DNA of 64,000 nucleotides from Trichobilharzia szidati (lineage: Eukaryota; Platyhelminthes; Trematoda; Strigeidida; Schistosomatidae). The position numbers were made by a program, and so were the translations under genes. The stretch lies in the NCBI GenBank assembly GCA_944472155.2, contig OX235277.1:9124804-9188803 (forward strand), in the 5' to 3' direction. This document shows positions 32,891 to 44,650 of the stretch, piece by piece. Each line of letters starts with the position of its first letter. Positions within the stretch are counted from its first letter, which is position 1. The notes below the pieces were generated by a model. It saw nothing but the letters and a program-made list of their open reading frames with translations, had not been told where the DNA came from and made no database searches.

Positions 32891-33299
32891 AGAGGATTAT
32901 CTGAATAGTGCTCGATTTCTACATAAAGCGAATTTGCCGACTAAAAGTGGACACTGCTTCCCCGAACTGGTAGTATCCATCATTCTATACTCTGATTGTT
33001 TTTGCTCAGATTTTGAAAATATTCGTCATGAACTGGTGTGATTCCAGCCATAAATGACATGTTTCCTCAGTCGTTCATGTAGTAAACAATCCAGGAAAAG
33101 TTCCATGCATGCAACAACGGGAACAGTCTGGATAAGTTAAGTTGTGTACAGGTAGTGCACATTTATCAGTGTTTAGAAATTGTTTTGCCTTGAAATAAGG
33201 ACTGGTTCCCTAAACTACAATAGCAATTATTCTCGGTCAGTGAAATACTCTCTTCTGGACCAAACAAAGCTCTCCTTATTGACCTACCATTCAAGGCTG

Positions 33300-33745
33300 A
33301 TCAAATTATGCAGTTGACAGCTAACTCAAAGACTTCAGTCAACCATCAGACGCACATTCTACACCGAATCTCTTTCCCTCACATCTCGAACATTTTCGAT
33401 CCCTGTACCTACGATTAAAAGACGAAATTCTGTGGATCCTACTTCACATTGTATCTACAAGTTCACCTGAGGTTGCGGTGACACATTTAGGTGGAATCAG
33501 TAGAATGTTCTAATGTGTCAAATAGAACATGTTCCAAAATGGTCATCAAAACAAATAGAAAATCCCAAGACAGTTAGTCTGAATAGTAATCCATCATCAT
33601 CATCTACTACAAAGCACTTATCAGTTTCAGGTCACAAAATCAATAATGATGCCTGCCTCACAATTATTTCATCGTATAACTCTAATTCAAGGTTGGTTAT
33701 TAAAGGTAATGGAATCACTTTGGATTAACCGTTTTAAAGAGCATT
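33300..33745 (+). mobile_element. PLE GIY-YIG remnant
   Basis: Reads RTFYTESLSLTSRTFSIPVP, then SHCIYKFT-GCGDTF near 33450-33490, the nuclease start with one stop, then frame 33513-33728 (HVPKWSSKQIENP...TTKHLSVSGHKINNDACLTI). A PLE-A-related C-terminal end without RT. Upstream, 32900-33300 is too decayed to assign. Confidence 0.6.
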
Positions 33746-34690
33746 TAAATAAAAAAAATTTATTAATATTTCGTGTTTTTAGCAGCACATAGCTCAAATT
33801 CGAATAGAATTGGTAGACGAAAAGGCAGGACATCAAAACCAAACCACTTCACTGAGCTTCATGCTGAAGAAGATAATTTTTCAAGAGTTAGTTGTCAGGG
33901 ATTCGCCTTATCCGAGGTTTGATCTCGGATTAATTTCGGGCATGAGGACAAATACTTGGTTTGCAATCGTGCTGAGATCAAGAATTACGCCGCTAAATAA
34001 ACGTTATACGAGCTTAGCTCGTAGACAAAATGCCCTCCGTTCGAGCCTCTACAGATGCATACTGTAAGACAGTCTCAAAATAGAACTGAACTCTGTTCAG
34101 TGCCCACGTGTTTTCAATGGTTGTCAGACTGAAGCCAGTGGGTGATCGAGCTTAAGAAAGATGAATACAAGGAATACATGATGTTTAACAGTAATAGGTA
34201 TAACGATCTGCGAGATTACTCATCGCTTATAGTGTGTGTGTGTGTGCGTTGTCAATGTCAGTAAGACCAATTACGCTTAGACAACTCTAAGATGTTCCTT
34301 ATTTCCAATATATCCAATATCGTTTTTACGAGCTAGTATAAACCAATTTGATTTCTTTGTGCTCGCCTCTTGATTGTGAGGTAGAGGTTCATGATCTTTG
34401 GTAAACTTCTGCGTAGCTCGTCCTGCCACTCGACTATCGTAGCTTTGGTTGACTCCAAAAGGAGAAGTGCAGGGATTAATTATATGTGGTTTGTAGTATG
34501 AGGTGTGTTAAGACTGTTACTACTGTGAATGGAGTTGATCCTTTCACCAGTTAGTCTTTCGGTATCGTCGTCAATGGAAAAGAGATAATAATAATAGATA
34601 TAATTAGTAAAGGTATTCAGACTAACAGACTGAGAAAAAATAAGAAAACGTAACAACAGTCAGTCAACCGGTATACATATATATATACCA
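33746..34690. other. Unassigned, no clear gene
   Basis: A short open frame lies at 33810-34067 (85 codons, no recognised domain). A dinucleotide GT run lies near 34233-34246. Nothing else is recognised. Confidence 0.4.
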
Positions 34691-34807
34691 GTAATAATGA
34701 TAATGATAATAAGTGTAGTTAAAGCTGTCAGGAGAGTAAGACTGAAGGGAATGTGAAGAAGTAAAACGACCAGTTTAATTGTCTACCCCTGAATGGTGTA
34801 TGCGATT

Positions 34808-36630
34808 TTAAGGGGATAGGCCATTTGGATGAAGTACTTGTGTCGCTGCATGGTTGTCCAGCCTTCGCTTAAAGGCGTCCACAGACGGTGCCATAGCTAC
34901 ATCTGCCGGTAAGGAATTCCAGGGACGGCAAACCCGCAGGGAAAAGAAGTGGGAGCGCACCAGGGTCCTTGCCCTCTGATGAGCTATCCTTCTAGGATTT
35001 CCACGAGGGAGCCTATACCTACTCAATGGCAGAACACCTTTGTTTGGGTGATTCTGATCATTTGTTATTTTGTAGGCAGTAATTAAATCCCCCCTCAGGC
35101 GACGGTAACTGAGTGTGAATAGGCCTAATTTCTTCAGCCTTTCGTCATATGGTTTATTTCGGAGACCAACCACTCCTTTTGTTGCCCGTCGTTGGGCTCT
35201 TTCCAAGAGGTTGGCGTCTCTTTTAAGCAGTGGGGGTGCAATGATATTATGCACTTCAAGATGCGGTCTGACGTATGTTTTATACAACCTTAGAAAGAGC
35301 TCAGGAGTGAGTGCACCTAATTGTCTATGTGTAAAGTGTATGACCGCATATGCCCTCGCTACATCCCCCGTGTAATTCACGCTTGTGTCCATTTTCTCTG
35401 TTAGAACTAGACCTAAGTCACGTTCCGACGTTGAGCAGGACAAGCTTTCATTGCACAGGGTGTATCTTGCATTCTGCAGTCTACAGGTGCGTAACTTCAC
35501 TACTTTGCACTTTTTCAGGTTGAAAGTCATGCCACTTGCCACTGCACAGTCTTCCAAAAGCTTTACATCTTCCTGCAGCCTATCTGAGTCCTCCGGGCAC
35601 TTTATCGCCCTCCATATCTTCACGTCGTCAGCGAATAGAAGAGTCGGGCAGCTTAGACGGCATGGTAGATCATTGATAAAAATCAAAACATCAGTGGTCC
35701 TAGGATAGAACCCTGCGACACTCCTGATGGCGGTTGACCTTGGTGCAAAATTGCCTTTCATCCAGGTAGTCCTTTAACCATGACAGAAATGGCTTACCTA
35801 TACCTACCTGGCTTATTTTGTGTAAGAGAAGGTCATGGTGAACAGTGTCAAATGCCTTCTCAAAGTCTAGAAAGACCACATGGACTGAAACATTCATATC
35901 CTAGCATGATGTCCAGTCGTCCCAAGCTGATAATAAGTTAGTGACGCAGGATCTCCCTTTCCTGAAACCGTGTTGGGCTTCATGAAGTATATTAGACCTA
36001 TCAAGATATTTACTGATGTGATCGTCGATAATACTTTCCAGTACTTTTGATGCCACTGGGAGTAGAGCTACTGGTCTATAACTGGTGAGATTTTGCCTAT
36101 CCCCACCCTTGAAGATCGGAGAAAGGATGCTTCTTTTCCACTCCCTTGGCAGTTTGCATGAATACATTGAGTGTTGAAACAAGTCACATAAGGGCCTACA
36201 GAGAGCTTCGGTGCTCTTTTTAAGAACAGATGGCCTGATGTCGTCACAACTTGGGGACTTTCCAGGTGTGAGTCTCTGTAGCTTTTTTAGTACTATTGCG
36301 CGGTTTATTTGGGGAGTAGCCATTAGGACTTCCTCCTGTGAAATAGTGGTGCCACCATTTTGGTCCGTAACGACAATACCCACATTGCTGTTCAGATGTT
36401 TGGCGAAGGCTAAACTAAATGTTTCAGCCATCTCCAGACTAGTGAGATATTGACCGTTTGGGCCTACTAAGGCGCATGCCCCCTGGTTGGTTGGTTTTCT
36501 TCCTAACACGAATCGGTACAAGTTCTTGGGGTTTGCCAGGAGTTTTTTAGCAAGGTTGGCCTGGAATGACCTCCTGTCCCTCCTGACTCTTGCATTGCAC
36601 CGGTTCCTGAGTTCCAGGTATGCATCATGG
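34808..36630 (-). pseudogene. CR1 ORF2: reverse transcriptase part
   Basis: Frame 36521-35901 holds LYRFVLGRKPTNQ, KLQRLTPGKSPSCDDIRPSV, WKRSILSPIFKGGDRQNLTS, YRPVALLPVASKVLESIIDD and EAQHGFRKGRSCVTNLLSAW. Frame 35897-35700 holds DFEKAFDTVHHDLLL. Frame 35761-34808 holds the catalytic LLFADDVKIWRAI, NLKKCKVVKL, LLERAQRRATKGVVGLRN, LFTLSYRRLRGDLITAYKI and WNSLPADVAMAPSVDAFKRR. Frameshifts lie near 35899, 35720 and 36530. Catalytic residues are visible, but no continuous frame exists. Confidence 0.85.
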
Positions 36631-36649
36631 TCGATCTGACTGTTAGATA

Positions 36650-37742
36650 CGTGTCACGTAAACCAAGCCTTCCGCTTTGCTTGCAGAATACGTTGCGTGC
36701 CTCTATTTAAGCATGATGACTTTCTTTTGGGCTGTGTTGCGACTAAAGGGACGGTATCCGAGATTGCTGTATGAATAATCTCTTTTACCGCTTCCCAGTG
36801 TTCATCCACAGATAGCTCCCCCCATGCTAAGGGCAAGTCTGCATCGGACAAGAGCCTCCGCATTTCAGCATAGTCAGCCTTGCTATAACACAGACATGGT
36901 TGCGTAGCGTCCCACTGCAAATGCTCACGGAGAACGAGGTCGAAACCTATGACTGCATGGTCACTACTTCCTAGAGGAGTCATGATCTAGACCTTTCCGA
37001 CGAGTAGTTGGTCACTAGTTAGAATGTAGTCTAGTTTTGATGACTTTCCACTAGGGCCCCACCTAGTGTCGTCTCCAACGTTCCCAGTCAGTCCCGCGTT
37101 TCGAATAACTTGCAGTGGATTTCAGCCAAATTTTCCCTTAGCATACCCCGAGCCAAGGTTCAGTGATGGGGCATTGAAATCTCCAGCAATGGTGATTTGG
37201 TCATAGCCCAAGTCTCGTATCCCTGTGATAGCCCTGAGCAGTAGCTGATTGTGCTCTGCCCCACAGGTGGGAGATCGGTAGATGCCACCAAGTAAATGCT
37301 TGGTGTGGCCTACGGTGAAATGACACCACATGGAGTCTGGGAGTTCAATAAGTGGTGGGTCCGTTGCGCGCACACATTTAAGTTGCCTATCAAAGTATAT
37401 GGCAACTCCTCCTCCTTCCTTATTATCCTTGTCTCTCCTCACCAAAACCATATCACCTATACTGATTTCATTATCGGCGATAGTCGGGGTTAGCCATGTT
37501 TCGGTGAGAATGATCATTTTCAGTTGTAGGTGTGCTTGGAGATTTCGGAGTTCACCTATTTTTCCTCTCAGCCCCCTCAAATTGCTATATAGGCAGCTGA
37601 CAGTGAGTCTAACAGCCTCAGCGTGTTGTGGTGTAGTTGACGTGAAGCTGTCTGCTGGTAGGGGACTTAATGTTAGCACTAGTTGGCCGATTCCGATGGA
37701 ACCGGCCCGTTGTGGTTTTTTCCATGGATTTAGACAGGACAC
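36650..37742 (-). pseudogene. CR1 ORF2: AP endonuclease part
   Basis: Frame 37742-37122 shows APE motifs: SNLRGLRGKIGELRNL, IILTETWLTP, GGVAIYFDRQL, GGIYRSPTCG and TIAGDFNAPSLN. After a frameshift near 37120 the last motif SSDHAVIGFDLVLREHLQWD follows at 36965. The APE domain nicks the target to prime reverse transcription. Confidence 0.85.
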
Positions 37743-38086
37743 TTCAGTGATACAGACTGTTATTCTCAGAACTGAATCGCTCTAATGTCACTGAAGCTTG
37801 GGGACGTATTAAAGCCTCCGTTTGCCGCCTCCTTATGGTTTGAGGTCTGCTTTCGCAGCATTGGATGTGTCCTCCCATTTTCCCCTTGATCTCATACCAC
37901 CGTTGAAGTGCTATGGCCAACTGCTCTGGGGAGTTGAATGTGACACTTAGCAGCTTTGGAGAGCTAATCAGTGTGAGATGAGGGGGGCGAGGTAGTCGGG
38001 AAATGGAGATGGCTCCAGAAGCGCCAAGGGCCATCTGAGACGACGGCCATCTCCACTGCTGTACGTCATACATGTGTTTTTCACAA

Positions 38087-39290
38087 TTAGTGCCCATTTC
38101 CAGCTCCGTGTACGACCATGGAGATAGAAGGCATCTGTTCTGGTGACTCCCTCGCCACTTTTCTGTTAGTCCACGGTATGTCTTGTCTCACTCCTACGCT
38201 CAAAATTATGTCGATGGCTAGTGCCTGGACCATTAATAGTACTCTTTTGGCCTCGTCGGCGGAGTCCAGTGTAACCCTTAATGGGGATGGCTTACCCTGA
38301 GGCGTGTTGACACCCCTGTAAAACCTGCACAATTTCACTGAACTAATGTTCAGACCTAATTTATTGCACAGGTTGGACCACTTTTCCTGATCAAACAGGG
38401 CCCGTTGTTCAAGCAAGCTATCCTTGCCCACAGGTACGTTAAAAAAGATAAGAGAACTAGACTGACTAACCTCAGACTTATGTTTGGCCCCTGGCTGCTT
38501 GTATTCCCTTGCAGCGTCAGTAACTTTAGGCTTCATCATCAAGTCTTGATCGGCTGTGTTGCCAAGCCTGGTAGTGGATGGAAGTGGTGCTTTTGCAATT
38601 CTATCTTTCCCTGATGTTGTGGGTGCAACCTTGAGACTCTTCACCTTGTGAAGATTTGCATTTCTAGTCAGTTGGACTGGAGTGTCCTTCTTACTGCCTG
38701 TACCAAGTTTTGGTAGTGTGGTGTTAGCAGGTAAGGAGCTGCATGAGACTGTGTTGAGACACAAGAGTGGAGTGTTGTTTCTTCTATACGCAGACACGCT
38801 GTGTGGGACTGTGCCAGGCCGACAAAGTGGACAGATATACCAAAACTATGGGCATGGGTTATTTCGCATAAACCCCCTCTTTGTCACAACGGCAGTGTAC
38901 CCATCGTTTGCAAAAATTGCATTCAAAAGCTGAGTCAGGTTTAGAAACTATGACACTGAACGCCTGACATTTGTCTCCCTTACTTGATGATGCTTTCGAG
39001 GTCTTATGACGTCTTGAGCGTTTCCTCTTTGTTTTGCTGTGTTTCACACACTGGCTTTCACTGGACGCAGGTGTAGTATCCTGTCCTCCTGGTATTGCAT
39101 CTGCCGTTTCAGTGCTAGACTGTGGCAATGCAGGCGCAGTATCAGAACAGACGAGACCTACACGAGTCTTCAGGATGGGTATGCGACTTGGGGTTGGTGT
39201 CCCTGGGTTTTTGCCCTCTCTGGCTGAAGCCCTTGTGACTACAGAGTAAGGTGTTTTAGTACCTTTTCTAAGGCTACTTTCGACAATCAC
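38087..39290 (-). pseudogene. CR1 ORF1: PHD-type zinc finger and RNA-binding-like part
   Basis: Frame 39290-38859 is basic and serine-rich (KTKRKRSRRHKTSKASS) and ends with a PHD-like finger fragment, AFECNFCKRWVHCRCDKEGV. Frame 38797-38087 continues with a linker and the SLIFFNVPVGKDSLLEQRAL block typical of CR1 ORF1 proteins. The two are out of frame with each other. Confidence 0.7.
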
Positions 39291-39649
39291 TAAAACTTAT
39301 GCTGTATAAGAATAAGAGTGCAACAGTATCTACCCGCAAGAACAAAAGTAAGACTGAAAAAGTACAAGACAAGGAAAAGAAAAGGTTTTCGACTTTACCT
39401 AGTATTTTCTGGATGATCGGCTTCACAGCAATCACGTGGTAGACCAACAAGTCTTGTTTATCTGAACGAGTGAGGAAGATGCTGCTACAAAAGTAGCACC
39501 TGAAGCTTTGGCAGTAGTTCGAGACAGCTGGACTTACCACAGAGATTCAATATGTAAGTAATTGTTGAATTTAATTCATCGGCTAGGGATATCAGGTTTC
39601 CCAAGCGGATAATTCACAAAATAGGTATTTTCCGGTTAAAGAGGAAACG

Positions 39650-39700
39650 AGTGAGAATATACGTTATAGAGTGTTATATCTTACGCGCTTAAGGGATTTC
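39650..39700 (+). repeat. Possible left terminal inverted repeat of a MULE
   Basis: CGAGTG...ACGTTATAG...TATAT...CGCG here is mirrored in the reverse complement of 44600-44650 over about 40 bp with roughly three quarters identity by eye. An outer GATAATTC/AATAATTC match may extend it. AT-richness limits confidence. Confidence 0.3.
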
Positions 39701-39761
39701 TCAGCTTTGATTGGCTAGTACAGTGGCGGAGAGTTTGACTTAAATTTGTCCTCGGTAGGTC

Positions 39762-39983
39762 ATGCCGTGTGCAGGTTTTCGTGGTTGCGGCATGCGTTGT
39801 TTGCAAGCATGTTTGATGAATATAAATGTAAAATATTGGTATTCTAACGTTTTATTTTACTTATTTTGTGCATGTACCAGGCTTGGTTTATCATACATTC
39901 TGTTTGTTGGCCTATCGGTTGCTGGCGATGTCAAGGAATCCGTGAGTTCGAGGGCTTTTCTCGATTTTAGGTTATACATGTAG
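39762..39983 (+). CDS. Possible 5' exon of the MULE-SWIM gene
   Basis: Open frame of 73 codons beginning with ATG (MPCAGFRGCGMRCLQACLMN). A good donor (AATCC then GTGAGT at about 39940) could splice in phase 0 to the acceptor at 40049 (TTTATTGCAG). The peptide itself has no recognised domain; it is included because the main gene needs a 5' exon. Confidence 0.3.
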   Translation: MPCAGFRGCGMRCLQACLMNINVKYWYSNVLFYLFCACTRLGLSYILFVGLSVAGDVKESVSSRAFLDFRLYM

Positions 39984-40049
39984 CATTTTATTGATGGATA
40001 TTGCGACACAGATGGATGCTAATTGACAACGCCTTTTTAGTTTATTGCA

Positions 40050-42335
40050 GGTAGGCAATGCGGGTGAAAGTACTGCTGACGTCAGTGGAATTTTCGATGA
40101 AATTATGCTGGGAAGGCGTTTCTTTAGTTGGGAGGAATTTGAGAATTCCTTAGGAGAATTTCAACAAGTGAGGAAGTCATTTAATGCTAACAATGTAGTT
40201 GTCCTGCACTCACTATGTGCATATTCAAAGCAAAACAACAGGGGAAGACAGATATAAGTACGCTTACGTTTATTTTAAATGCACTTTTGGCGTGAACCGT
40301 GGAAAAGCTGGCCTGAAATTGCGAAACAAGTCGTAAGAGGAATTGTATTATGATAATATGTATGTTTAAGGTCTAAATGTTGCAACTGTCTGTCTGCATT
40401 TCGCGTAATTTTGCGTTATAGTGAATACGTGATAACATCCCACAAAATGGTCCACAACCATCCATGCACCCGGGTGTATATGCAGAATGATCCATGGTCT
40501 AGACGACTGTCAGCGGAAGAGAAAGAAAATATAGAACCACTTCTTCACCAATCACACTCATCAGATGAAATAATTATGCATGTTAAGGAAACATTCCACA
40601 AGGACATAACTCTTAATGACGTTAGAAATCTGAAAGCTTCAGTTAATAAAGGTAACGTTAATGTAAATGTAAACTACTTCAGGTATATCGAGCCGTTATG
40701 ACATTTTTGAATTCCTAAAGTCCCGTGGGAAGTTATTGGAGTATTATGCAGATGAACCGATAAGGAATTCACTGATGAGAGTCTGTTTTTCTACTTATGA
40801 GCAAATAGATTTGTATAAACGTTTTCCGGAGGTTGTTGGCATCGATTCTACATATAACACAAATAAAGGGAAGTAAGTTTATTAATTAATTAATGAACAT
40901 GCAGGTATTCTTTGTTTCAATTGGTTGTAACGGATAATTTTGGTCGTGGGAGACCGGTTCTATTTGCTTGGACGCGAAAGGAATTCAAGCGTGATGTTGT
41001 TTGGATTTTGGACTCGTTTCGTAGCATAATGGAAGACACCTCTAAAACAGAAACATTCATTATGGATTGTGCGCAAGCCGAAATAGGAGCAGTGAAGTTA
41101 ACACACAGAGAAGCGCACATTGTTCTTTGTTCTTTTCATGTTTGTCGTGCATTTTGTCGTAAAGTAAATTATTTAAAAGCATAATTAAAATTTCAATTTT
41201 AGACGCGGAATCCCATTGTTAAGAACTACTTATGTCGCTTAATTCAGTGTAAAAGGAGATCTGAGTAATGCCTTTAATATTTTCATTTTTCCAGATTTAA
41301 CTTCTATTTCAGAGTTATAAGCCGATTGGATGTTGGTGTCAGTCAGTATTTACAACGTCGTTGGATGAGTCGACGACACTTGTGGGCAGCAGCTTTCAGG
41401 GAACATGTACTGACTTTGGGTAATGATACCAACAATCGTGTAGAAAGTTCTCACAAGCAGATGAAGCGGTACTTGCTTAGATCAGATAGTCTGCATCAAA
41501 GCATGCTGAAGGTTCACAAATGGTTTCAACTTAGTAATTCTAGAATAGAGCAGGAGTCCATGATTGCTCAGTCGCGTTCCCTCAAGTATTCATGTTCCGA
41601 ACGCATAATACCAATTTTACGCCACCTGACGCCATACACTGCGAAGAAAGTGATCGCTGATTATGCGAAGCGACGATGGACTTCTTTTCAGTTAGAAGGT
41701 TTTGATTATATCTTCTTGGATGACAATGGGAGACCAGTAGAGGTGGATCTGCGCGCATGCACATGTACTTGTATGACGTTCCAGACTTGTCGGTATCCCT
41801 GTCGACACTTGCTGATGGTGCATTTAAAAAAGGCGTGTTTCACAGGTAAAATACCCTTTTTTGAAACTTGTATATTCATTTACACGTAAGATATACTAGG
41901 TTGCCACCTGAAGTATTCCCTATTTTATGTCTCCATAGTTAATGCATATTAACCTACTCCTAAGTGACTGAAATTCGTAGATACTAAAATGTATATATAT
42001 TTCATAAGGGTTTGTCTTAATTGAAAACAGGACCTAACCACTGTCATTATTTATCCTTTAATATTGCGTGCATAATTCTATTTCCGTTTACCGTTACACC
42101 TTTTGTAGTTAATCATGTGCTGCAGAACTGTAAACGATGGACATGGTCTCGCCAATCGTACGCAATTCCAAGCACGTCAGCAATTGTGCCGCTAAATCAA
42201 TGTGACTTATACGTAACCAATAGGAGGCTTATTAATGCGGGCCTGACGAGAATTTGCGACAAATATGGACGGAGGTTTGCCGCAGAGTTCGCTGGACAAG
42301 TAGTCGCTCAAATCAACAATGTTCTTGATGTGTAA
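40050..42335 (+). CDS. FAR1-MULE-SWIM transposase gene with nano-introns
   Basis: Exons as I read them: 40050-40332, 40371-40651, 40683-40872, 40905-41163, 41203-41264, 41295-41845, 42109-42335. From exon 2 on, every junction keeps the reading frame and uses GT-AG. Introns are 38, 31, 32, 39, 30 and 263 nt. Domains: an N-terminal FAR1-type zinc finger (YVYFKCTFG, CCNCLSAFRVI, HKMVHNHPC); a MULE DDE core with GIDSTYNTNKGK (D at 40844), FIMDCAQAEIG (D at 41065), LCSFHV and NNRVESSHKQMK (E at 41443); then a SWIM finger CTCMTFQTCRYPCRH at 41758-41814; and an 80-residue C-terminus to the stop. All catalytic residues appear present. One apparent frameshift lies in exon 1 between about 40200 and 40257. 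The architecture matches Mutator-like transposases (Curupira of schistosomes) and their domesticated relatives (ZSWIM, plant FAR1). The 5' exon is uncertain. Confidence 0.8.
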
Positions 42336-42361
42336 ATTAAATACCTTCGTATTACAATAAT

Positions 42362-42367
42362 AATAAA
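42362..42367 (+). promoter_or_regulatory. Polyadenylation signal AATAAA
   Basis: AATAAA 27 nt after the TAA stop of the MULE-SWIM gene, a suitable position for its 3' end processing. Confidence 0.5.
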
Positions 42368-42369
42368 CT

Positions 42370-43620
42370 TTTCGTATTAAGATTGTTGCCTTTCTGTTAG
42401 TGTGTTCGCGTTGGGAGTACGGCATGCTAGACCGGTGCTCCCTAGGATATGAATTCCTTACTATACGTAAGTGCTAATCTGTAGGAACACTTTCCACCGA
42501 TATAAGTCGTGAATTATAAGTACTTCAGTCACGTCGAAAAAAATTTGAGATTACGTCTCCTAGTCATAGATAAATCTGTAGGGACTAATTACAAAAATAC
42601 CTAACTTCAGTGTTTGACAAATAAGAATAGAACTTAGGGCCCTGCAGTTGACTTTGATTTCGTATGAAGTTAAGTGTAATCAAAAGCACTGTATTACTAC
42701 TATTTCACTTAAAGCAAGATGTCAATCAATATGACTACGGGTGTTAACATACAGTGTAAACTGAAGTCTACACGAGAGGAATAATTTAATAGGTTGGGCT
42801 GTAGCAATGTTAGTAAGATATCGCCGACGTTGAATTATGACTACAATTAGTTTCTCAGGCCTACATCTCGTCATAATGACAAATTTAGTTTCACTGAGAT
42901 AGAATAAGAAAAGTATGGTAAGCAGGATGTTAAATATATTTCATGAAAAATATTAAGCGAATGTCTTCACACAATTGTTTTTCGTAATTACTGCGAGGAT
43001 GCGTAATTGCTGTGACCTGGTTGACTGACTTGACCGAACATCTACAAGTAAATAATAAGGTATAATTTTTAAATCGTTGAAGTTAGAAATAAGTAATGTA
43101 AAAGTGAAACGCTTCATATTCTCCTACCTTTGCTGAAAAAAGGTTCATTGTCCTTTCTCATTCTTTGGTCATAACAGCATTCTTCTGCGGTTTTCACTGT
43201 GACATACATTGTTCTTCTTCTAAAGCATAGCACCAAGCAAATAATACCTTAATATACTGTATAAATGGGTGTTTACAAGGAATGCATGACATCTCTACAG
43301 GTACAATAAGTTAGGCTATAAATTACAATCGTGAAGTATCGTAAATTAAAACTTTTTCAAAAGCTTACATTGTTCATTTATTGCACAAGCAATTACAACA
43401 GACTAAAATAAGAGTTAAACTCCGGACCCTTTACAATGAACACTGCATATATATCGGTAAGTGCTATTCCCTCACACAATTAAAAGGTATTCCAGGAGGA
43501 GAACAGCATCCTGAGAAACTGCAGTACTGTTTTCTAGCTATTCCGAAAATATTCCTTTGATGCTGTTTCTTAGCAACAGTTTGCAGTATTCATAGTGACT
43601 TTAGAGAAAACTTTATCATA
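42370..43620. other. No gene recognised
   Basis: Frames are short on both strands and no repeat family is recognised. It lies between the MULE-SWIM gene and the possible right end of the same element. Confidence 0.5.
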
Positions 43621-43623
43621 TCT

Positions 43624-44010
43624 TCACTTTCCCTTCAAGTACAATAGCATGCAGTAACTACATACACACAAGCATTGTAACTTAAAAATCACAAAATCCC
43701 TACAGATAACTTGTTTCATAGTAAATGCTTTTGAAACATGAGCCATAAGTACACCTTCCATGTCATTCATAGTCACAAGTAATTCATTAAGCATCTCAGA
43801 ATATGTTAGTGATGTGAACATGAAAAATTCGTAAGACTGATATAACTGAAGTAACACGTTTAGTAGTTGTAGGACATACCTGCGAGCTACTATTCTACAG
43901 AAAGGTGATTCGAATTGGAAGCAGTCTGGCATTGTAGAAGCACCATGTATACTATTCTTCTGGCACAAATGCACAATGATATCGAGATAATCTGATGCAA
44001 TGTAATGCAC
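43624..44010 (-). CDS. Hypothetical minus-strand exon(s)
   Basis: 128-codon open frame with coding-like composition (PDCFQFESPFCRIVARRYVL, LLVTMNDMEGVLMAHVSKAF) and no recognised domain. The same frame, read upstream to about 44520, is interrupted by stops but contains stretches such as FVRINGRTCHDIAEYV and EFPGDFIHFSEVPILNGSVE. A GTATGT...TACTTCAG intron of about 34 nt inside the frame is possible, the size seen in the neighbouring plus-strand gene. It may be a second, decayed gene of the same mobile element or chance. Confidence 0.3.
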   Translation of the reverse strand: MHYIASDYLDIIVHLCQKNSIHGASTMPDCFQFESPFCRIVARRYVLQLLNVLLQLYQSYEFFMFTSLTYSEMLNELLVTMNDMEGVLMAHVSKAFTMKQVICRDFVIFKLQCLCVCSYCMLLYLKGK

Positions 44011-44599
44011 TCAGCAATTACGGTCTCCCGAATTTCTATGTGACAATGTAAATTAAACTAGTATCACATCTTCAACTGAGCCATTTAAAATAGGAACTTC
44101 AGAGAAATGGATAAAATCACCAGGAAATTCAGCAAATTGCCTCATTCATCGCATACTCTCTTCGATGTGTTATGGAATATTTCAATCATCACGGATGATG
44201 ATAAAAAAGTGTTTGGTATCCTCAAAACGTATATTTCACTTGTGTCTGTGGGCTAGTTCTCCTTCAAATGTCTCCTTATCATAGAATAACTGCTATGAAA
44301 ACAACCATTGTATACACCTAATTTTCAACCTATATTTCCTCAAAAACCTAGCAAATAATAGACCATTAAGGCTCTAAAACGCGAAGAATAGTCTTTTTTT
44401 GCTAAATTTCTTATATACGATGAGGTATTGAAGTAATACATACTCTGCGATATCATGACAGGTTCTTCCATTAATACGAACAAAATACTGGAAAATGTTG
44501 CTTTTTCGGTTATATAAGCCTGAAACCAGTTATATATTATCTACTTTCACAAAAGTAAACGCTTATAACGCCTCTATACGCGTGAACACGATAACCCAT

Positions 44600-44650
44600 A
44601 CATTCCGCGATAATATATCACTATAACGTTTATTGCCACTCGAGGAAACA
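44600..44650 (-). repeat. Possible right terminal inverted repeat of a MULE
   Basis: Reverse complement resembles 39650-39700 (see there). If real, the element would span about 39.6-44.7 kb. Confidence 0.3.

Larger units (their letters stand above)
34690..39540 (-). mobile_element. Near full-length CR1-type non-LTR retrotransposon
   Basis: Minus-strand element of about 4.8 kb with both ORFs represented. ORF1 pieces lie at 39290-38087; ORF2 runs through an AP endonuclease and RT to the C-terminus at 34808. The 3' end beyond 34800 contains a (TCATTA)-like run near 34695-34710. Frameshifts and stops separate at least six frames, so it is dead, but length and domain order are almost complete. 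PHD-finger ORF1 followed by EN-RT ORF2 is the CR1-clade arrangement (compare SR1 of S. mansoni). Confidence 0.8.

Noticed and set aside
34675..34695. Perfect short palindrome GGTATACATATATATATACC
   Set aside because: An (AT)n microsatellite with flanking symmetry, no reason to assign function.
35385..35708. 107-codon plus-strand frame
   Set aside because: Antisense shadow of the CR1 reverse transcriptase.
37330..37785. 151-codon plus-strand frame
   Set aside because: It is antisense to the CR1 endonuclease, a shadow frame.
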